Below are positions 60,009 through 64,000 of a DNA stretch of 64,000 bases, one piece after another (position 1 is the stretch's first letter; each line of letters begins with the position of its first letter). Source of the DNA: Sorangium cellulosum So ce56 (GTDB lineage: Bacteria; Myxococcota_A; Polyangia; Polyangiales; Polyangiaceae). The stretch lies in the NCBI RefSeq assembly GCF_000067165.1, contig NC_010162.1, positions 10,652,501 through 10,716,500 on the forward strand, given 5' to 3'. The notes beneath the pieces are model-generated. The model was not told where the DNA came from. It made no database searches and was given only the letters and a program-made list of their open reading frames with translations. Both the position numbers and the translations under genes were made by a program.

Positions 60009-60977
60009 CTAGAAGGCGAACGGCACGTCGATCTGCAAGATCTTGTGCTCTGACGCCTTCATCGGATCATCGAGCCCCATCGCGAACGCGACCCCGGGGC
60101 GCAACCACATCTTCTCTCCCAGCTTGAAGTGGCCGCGCGGCCCCACGGCCACCGTCGTCGTCTCGCGCGTCGCGCGGGAGGCGTCCTTCTGCACGGAGAC
60201 CGGCGTCGAGAGCCAGCGCTGGTGCCGGAGCTCGGCGCCGATCGACAGCATCGGGACGACGAAGTAGCCGAGGTGCACGCCGGCGGTGAAGTTCGTCTTC
60301 GACGAGTCCGGCTGCGCGTCCTCCCCGCGGACCCGCAGGAGCTGGAGCACCGTGGCCTCGACCTGCGCGGTGAAGCCGTGCGCGACATAGGCGAACCCGA
60401 CGCCCGGGAAGACCGTGAGGTCGTTGACGGCGAACATCGCGTTATCCATCGCCGAGCGGGCGTGGATCCCGGCCGTCCTCGCGGGGCCCATCTCCGGGCT
60501 CGGCGTGTTGCCGCCGCCGGAGCCCACGGGCACCGTGAGGCCAAGGAACAGGGCGAGTCGCAGCTCCGGCGTGAGCTTCAGCGCGTAGGTGGCGCCGACG
60601 ACAGGGTTCATGAACCCGAAGCCCGAGTCGCCCGCAGGCGGGGAGTTCGAGACGACGCCGAGCCGCACGAGCGGGGCCAGATCGTCGGTCACCTTGTAGC
60701 TGAAGAGCAGCGTGGACGCGACGGTCGAGCCGGAGGAGCTCGCGGAAGGAGCCCTGTAGAAGGCGATCGCGGTGTCGGAGCGCACGACGGACACGGCGAC
60801 CACCGGACGGAGCTGAAACGGCAACGAATACGGAGGCGGCTTGGGCTTGTCCGCCGGCGGCTCCGCGGCGGCGGGCTCCGTCGCGGGCTGAGCCGACGCC
60901 TGAAACGCGGGCAGGCAAAGGAGGCTCGCGCCGAAGAACACACGGAACAACGGACGACATGGATGCTTGTTGGTCAT
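60009..60977 (-). CDS. Outer-membrane beta-barrel-like protein
   Basis: The 322-residue protein has a signal peptide cleaved after QASA (FFGASLLCLPAFQASAQ), then a short Pro/Ala/Glu linker. The rest alternates amphipathic strands (LRPVVAVSVVRSDTAIAFY, LRLALFLGLTVPVGSGG, VEATVLQLLRVRGED, VHLGYFVVPMLSIGAELRHQ) and ends in phenylalanine (LQIDVPFAF), the signature recognised by the BAM complex. It is most likely a small outer-membrane channel or structural barrel; specificity cannot be inferred. A perfect palindrome lies 106 bp upstream. Confidence 0.8.
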   Translation of the reverse strand: MTNKHPCRPLFRVFFGASLLCLPAFQASAQPATEPAAAEPPADKPKPPPYSLPFQLRPVVAVSVVRSDTAIAFYRAPSASSSGSTVASTLLFSYKVTDDLAPLVRLGVVSNSPPAGDSGFGFMNPVVGATYALKLTPELRLALFLGLTVPVGSGGGNTPSPEMGPARTAGIHARSAMDNAMFAVNDLTVFPGVGFAYVAHGFTAQVEATVLQLLRVRGEDAQPDSSKTNFTAGVHLGYFVVPMLSIGAELRHQRWLSTPVSVQKDASRATRETTTVAVGPRGHFKLGEKMWLRPGVAFAMGLDDPMKASEHKILQIDVPFAF

Positions 60978-61082
60978 GGGCAGCGCAGGGGGGTTGGGCT
61001 TCAGGACAACCGCTGTGGCCTCGTCGCCGACGCAACGAGACGGCCTTCGGAACTGCCGTCGGCTCTGCTGAGCCTGCTCCCA

Positions 61083-61098
61083 CTCTCTGCGCAGAGAG
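61083..61098. promoter_or_regulatory. Perfect 16-bp palindrome CTCTCTGCGCAGAGAG
   Basis: It lies 106 bp upstream of the start of the beta-barrel protein gene (minus strand) and 168 bp from the end of the next gene. Candidate operator or stem; the protein partner is unknown. Confidence 0.45.
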
Positions 61099-61265
61099 GT
61101 TTCGCAAAGATGACAGGGACGAAATGATGGCGCCTGTTCGACACCTCTGTTCGCCGGAGATGTCGTTACCTGCGCGCCGCGGAACCTCGGAGAAACCTGC
61201 CGGCCATCAAGACGAGCCGCGGGCGAGCGATGCGCGGAGCGCCGATCCGCCGCCGCGGCCGGGCC

Positions 61266-62690
61266 TCACCGCTCGAGCACCGTGATCGACCGATCCCAGT
61301 ACGACGCGACCACCGCCCGCGCGCCGTCCTTCGAGACCGCCACGGCGCACGCGCCCTTGCCCGTGGGCAGCGACGCGACGACCCTCGGCGGGTCGCCCGC
61401 GATGACCGCGACGCCGCTGCCGACCGGCGGCCACTGGGTCCCGCCGAGCGCCACGAAGAGCGTCTTCCGGTCGGGCGACGTCACGCCCGTCAGCGGCACC
61501 CCGCGGAGCGGGAGCGTGCTCTTCACCTGCATCGTCGACAGGTCGATGACGCTCGCGGTCCGCGCCTCGGCGTTGAGCGTGATGCCGTACCGGTCCTCAT
61601 CGAGCAAGAAGCCCGCGGTCGGCCCGACGCCGACGGGCGTCTTCCTCGTCTCGGTCACCCCGGCGACGCTCAGCAGGATCGCCGTGTTGGACAGCCGATC
61701 CGGGAAGAACACGGCGCCGCCGTCCCGCGTGATGTCGCCCTCGCGCGGCTCGCGCCCGACCGCGATGCTCCGCCGGGTCGCGCCGAACGGCGACTCGCTC
61801 GGGTCGAACAGGTCGATCCACGCGCCCGCCGGCCGGCCCGCGTGCGTCAGCGCGCCGAGCGCCGCGATGTAGGGGCGCCCCTCGGCCTGCACGAGGAACA
61901 GCTGCCCCGTGGCGTGCGGGAGCGTGATGTTCGCGAGCCGCACCCCCGTCGGCAGCTCGAACTTCGTCACGCGCTTCGTGTCCGTCGTCGCCGCGACCAC
62001 CGTCCTGCCGTCCGGCAGCGCCACGATGTCGCCCGGCGTCCGGCCGACGTCGAGCAGGACCGGATCGCGATCCCACGCGGTCGTGTCCATCACCGGGATC
62101 CGCGCGGCGTCCTGGTGCCGCAGCACCGCGACGTAGCGGTCGAACAGGAGCCGGATGTGGTCGCCCTGCGCCGGCATCGACGCCTTGTGGATGAGCTCGC
62201 CGCTCTGGAGCTTGTACTCGCGCAGCGAGGCGTCGTCGGCGCTGACGTAGATCGACGCGCCGCTCGGGTTGAAGACCACGTCGAGCGGGTGCACGTCCCC
62301 GATCCGGAACTCGCGGGCGCGCCAGGGGCCCTTCGGCTCCGCCGGGGGCGGCGCGGGCTCGGCGGCGTCGGGGCCGAACGCCGCGGGGTCCGGCGCGTCG
62401 TCCGCCGTGTCGCGCGCGGCGCGCGAGGCGGCGCCCTCCGGCGCGAGCGCGGTCAGCGGGGGCGCCTCGCCGACGGGCGACTTCAGGCTGGTCAGGGTGG
62501 CGATGATCACGGCCGCGACGCCGCTCGCGACGGTCACCGCGGCCCGCGCCAGGCGCGGCTCGCGGCCGGAGAGCGACCCCACGGAGCCGCGGTGGCGCTC
62601 GCCGAGCCACCCCTTGCAGGCGCGGCACTTGCGCGCCCCCTCGACGATCCGCGCGCCGCATCTCGGGCACGGGACGCGACGCTCGCTCAT
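61266..62690 (-). CDS. Zinc-ribbon membrane protein with beta-propeller-like domain
   Basis: The ATG at 62690 overlaps the stop of the preceding gene (ATGA), so both are translated together. The 474-residue product starts with a zinc ribbon (Cys8, 11, 22, 25: CPRCG and CRAC). It then has one hydrophobic helix (about 49-69), an Asp/Pro/Ala linker, and from ~125 a repeat-rich domain with strands such as HPLDVVFNPSGASIYVSADD, GDIVALPDGRTVVAATTDT and AVAVSKDGARAVVASYWD. These are YVTN/WD40-type beta-propeller blades. The zinc ribbon should be cytoplasmic and the propeller periplasmic. Function unknown. Confidence 0.8.
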   Translation of the reverse strand: MSERRVPCPRCGARIVEGARKCRACKGWLGERHRGSVGSLSGREPRLARAAVTVASGVAAVIIATLTSLKSPVGEAPPLTALAPEGAASRAARDTADDAPDPAAFGPDAAEPAPPPAEPKGPWRAREFRIGDVHPLDVVFNPSGASIYVSADDASLREYKLQSGELIHKASMPAQGDHIRLLFDRYVAVLRHQDAARIPVMDTTAWDRDPVLLDVGRTPGDIVALPDGRTVVAATTDTKRVTKFELPTGVRLANITLPHATGQLFLVQAEGRPYIAALGALTHAGRPAGAWIDLFDPSESPFGATRRSIAVGREPREGDITRDGGAVFFPDRLSNTAILLSVAGVTETRKTPVGVGPTAGFLLDEDRYGITLNAEARTASVIDLSTMQVKSTLPLRGVPLTGVTSPDRKTLFVALGGTQWPPVGSGVAVIAGDPPRVVASLPTGKGACAVAVSKDGARAVVASYWDRSITVLER

Positions 62691-64000
62691 TGCAGCACCC
62701 ATGCGACCTTGGCGCGATCGCCGAGCGCGAGCGCCGAGCCGCCGTCCGGGGCGAGCCGCACCCGCGTCGGCTCGCCGCCGAGCGGGTGGACCTTCGCCGC
62801 GTAGCTCTTCAGATCGACAAGGGCCACCGAGCCCGCCCCGTCGCCGCTCAGCGCGACGACCGCCTGCGCCCCGTCGGGAGCGACGGCCATGTCGAGCGCG
62901 CGGCCGGGGAACGTGACGGCGCGGAGCAGCTCGCGCTTCGACAGATCGAAGACCTGGATCGCCCGCCCCTCGTTGCACCGCACGATCGCGCGCCGGTCGC
63001 TCCGGACGAGCGCGATCTGCTCCGGCTCCCGGCACGTCGTGATGCGCGCCTCCTGCCGGACCGCGCCCGACGGGAGCCAGGTGAGCGGCACCAGCGTGTT
63101 CTCGGCCCGGAGGGCCACGAAGCCCGCCGAGCCGTCGGGGATCATGAGCGCGCTGGCCGGATTGCCCACCATCGAGGTGCGCACGCGATCCTGCTCCGAG
63201 CCGAGCCGGCTCGGGTCGAACGGATAGGCGACGCCGCCCGACGGCTCGCGCTGGCCGGGCAGCGGGACCTGGCCCGTCGTCGTGATCGCCCGGCTGCCGC
63301 TGTCGTCCACGGCCACGGGGCCCACGGCGTCGTCGCCGAACTGGATGCGCTCGATCTCGGCGTGGTACTCGGTCGCGAGGATCGCCACCGCGTGCGCCGC
63401 CGGCAGCGAGGCGAGCGCGCGCCGGCCCGAGGCGCCGACCTGGATGTCACCCACGGCCTCGCCGAGCTCGATCGTCTTGAGCAGCCGCGTCGTGGCGGCG
63501 TCGACCACGTAGATGCGCGAGGACGCGGTCGCGTAGACCACGTCGCCCACGCGGTGCAGGCGCCGGACGTGGGGCGCCTCGGAGACGAGGCTCAGCGCCT
63601 GGCCGGTCCGGGAGCTGCGCACCTCCAGGCCGGCGGAGAGCGCGACAACGAAGCGGTCGCGGTCGAGCGGGAGCGCGTCGAGCGCGTCCTTGGGGAGCGA
63701 GAAGGGCCCGGCGATCGAGGGCGCCTCGGCCAGGTGGCCGACGTCGTTCGGGCGCTGCCAGACGCAGCGGCCGAGCTGGCACGACTCGCCGCTCCAGCAC
63801 GGCGCCCCGCACACCGGGACCGGGGGAGCGACCGGCGACGCGGCCCGGGACGGCGCGAACCGGTGGGGCGCCAGGTAACGGAGCGCGCCGCCGGTGCTGA
63901 TGAGCCCCAGGATCGCGCCGATCGTGACGAGCGGGCGCCAGTGGAGGGCGAGCCAGCTCGCGTCCTTGGGGGCATCGGGGATCGAAGGCGCCGTCGCCGG
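62687..64000 (-). CDS. Membrane-anchored beta-propeller-like protein (start outside window)
   Basis: The frame is open at base 64000, and 437 residues are visible. Near the visible N-terminus is a membrane helix (LVTIGAILGLISTGGAL), then a Pro-rich linker and a small Cys motif (VCGAPCWSGESCQLGRCVW). A propeller-like repeat region ending ALGDRAKVAWVLQ follows. Blade-like strands include VYATASSRIYVVDAATTRLL, GDIQVGASGRRALASLP and DMAVAPDGAQAVVALSGDG. It is the paralogous-looking partner of the following gene, with which it is translationally coupled. The two probably form one envelope complex; the role is unknown. Confidence 0.8.
   Translation of the reverse strand, partial: PATAPSIPDAPKDASWLALHWRPLVTIGAILGLISTGGALRYLAPHRFAPSRAASPVAPPVPVCGAPCWSGESCQLGRCVWQRPNDVGHLAEAPSIAGPFSLPKDALDALPLDRDRFVVALSAGLEVRSSRTGQALSLVSEAPHVRRLHRVGDVVYATASSRIYVVDAATTRLLKTIELGEAVGDIQVGASGRRALASLPAAHAVAILATEYHAEIERIQFGDDAVGPVAVDDSGSRAITTTGQVPLPGQREPSGGVAYPFDPSRLGSEQDRVRTSMVGNPASALMIPDGSAGFVALRAENTLVPLTWLPSGAVRQEARITTCREPEQIALVRSDRRAIVRCNEGRAIQVFDLSKRELLRAVTFPGRALDMAVAPDGAQAVVALSGDGAGSVALVDLKSYAAKVHPLGGEPTRVRLAPDGGSALALGDRAKVAWVLQ

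Overview
The window is a very GC-rich chromosome segment that most resembles a large-genome myxobacterium of the Polyangiales (Sorangium-like). This is an inference from the near-uniform G/C third codon positions, several eukaryotic-type Ser/Thr kinases, Cys-rich lipoproteins with Ala/Ser/Gly linkers, a choice-of-anchor L/MopE-type protein, and cellulose-related genes (expansin-like lipoprotein, GH1 beta-glucosidase). I see no rRNA, tRNA, CRISPR array or IS element.

Left part (1-23.4 kb) is mostly housekeeping and secreted-protein genes. It holds a kinase-like gene cut by the edge, an XRE regulator, an ABC exporter, a small membrane protein, two secreted proteins, argS, a membrane Ser/Thr kinase, a GH1 beta-glucosidase, a CopZ-like protein divergent from an AraC regulator plus DoxX-like protein, a ROK regulator, a double-Kazal lipoprotein, a metallophosphoesterase, an FMN hydroxyacid oxidase, an expansin and further lipoproteins. 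Several intergenic gaps carry perfect palindromes or tandem repeats. The most striking is a ~200 bp inverted array of ACGT-centred hexamers at 10.87-11.06 kb.

The centre (23.5-54.2 kb) is a composite anti-phage island. Its backbone is a complete type 2 BREX (Pgl) system on the + strand: an unknown 257-aa protein, pglW (NERD nuclease-like domain plus two kinase-like domains), pglX (methyltransferase), pglY (large ATPase), pglZ (phosphatase-superfamily protein), brxD (ATPase) and brxHI (Lhr-type helicase). Two other conflict systems sit inside it. Between pglX and pglY lies a minus-strand RHS/TcB-like polymorphic toxin with a C-terminal GIY-YIG/URI-like nuclease tip, its Imm26-like immunity gene and a MerR regulator. 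Between pglY and pglZ lies a Septu-like PtuA (ATPase) / PtuB (HNH) pair. The RHS insertion is flanked by a 504-bp direct repeat of the pglX 3' end. The distal copy belongs to a broken second pglX allele with an internal deletion and two homopolymer (+1 G, +1 T) frameshifts.

Between merR and pglY is an array of five 16-bp palindromic sites (one exactly GAGAAGTTAACTTCTC) repeated at exactly 42 bp, i.e. four helical turns. It looks like a dedicated regulatory array for the BREX/Septu operon and is the feature I would examine first.

Right part (54.2-64 kb) is on the minus strand: an 1800-aa Ser/Thr kinase / AAA / GAF / sensor histidine kinase fusion, an outer-membrane beta-barrel-like protein, and a translationally coupled pair of beta-propeller-like proteins, the second running off the edge.
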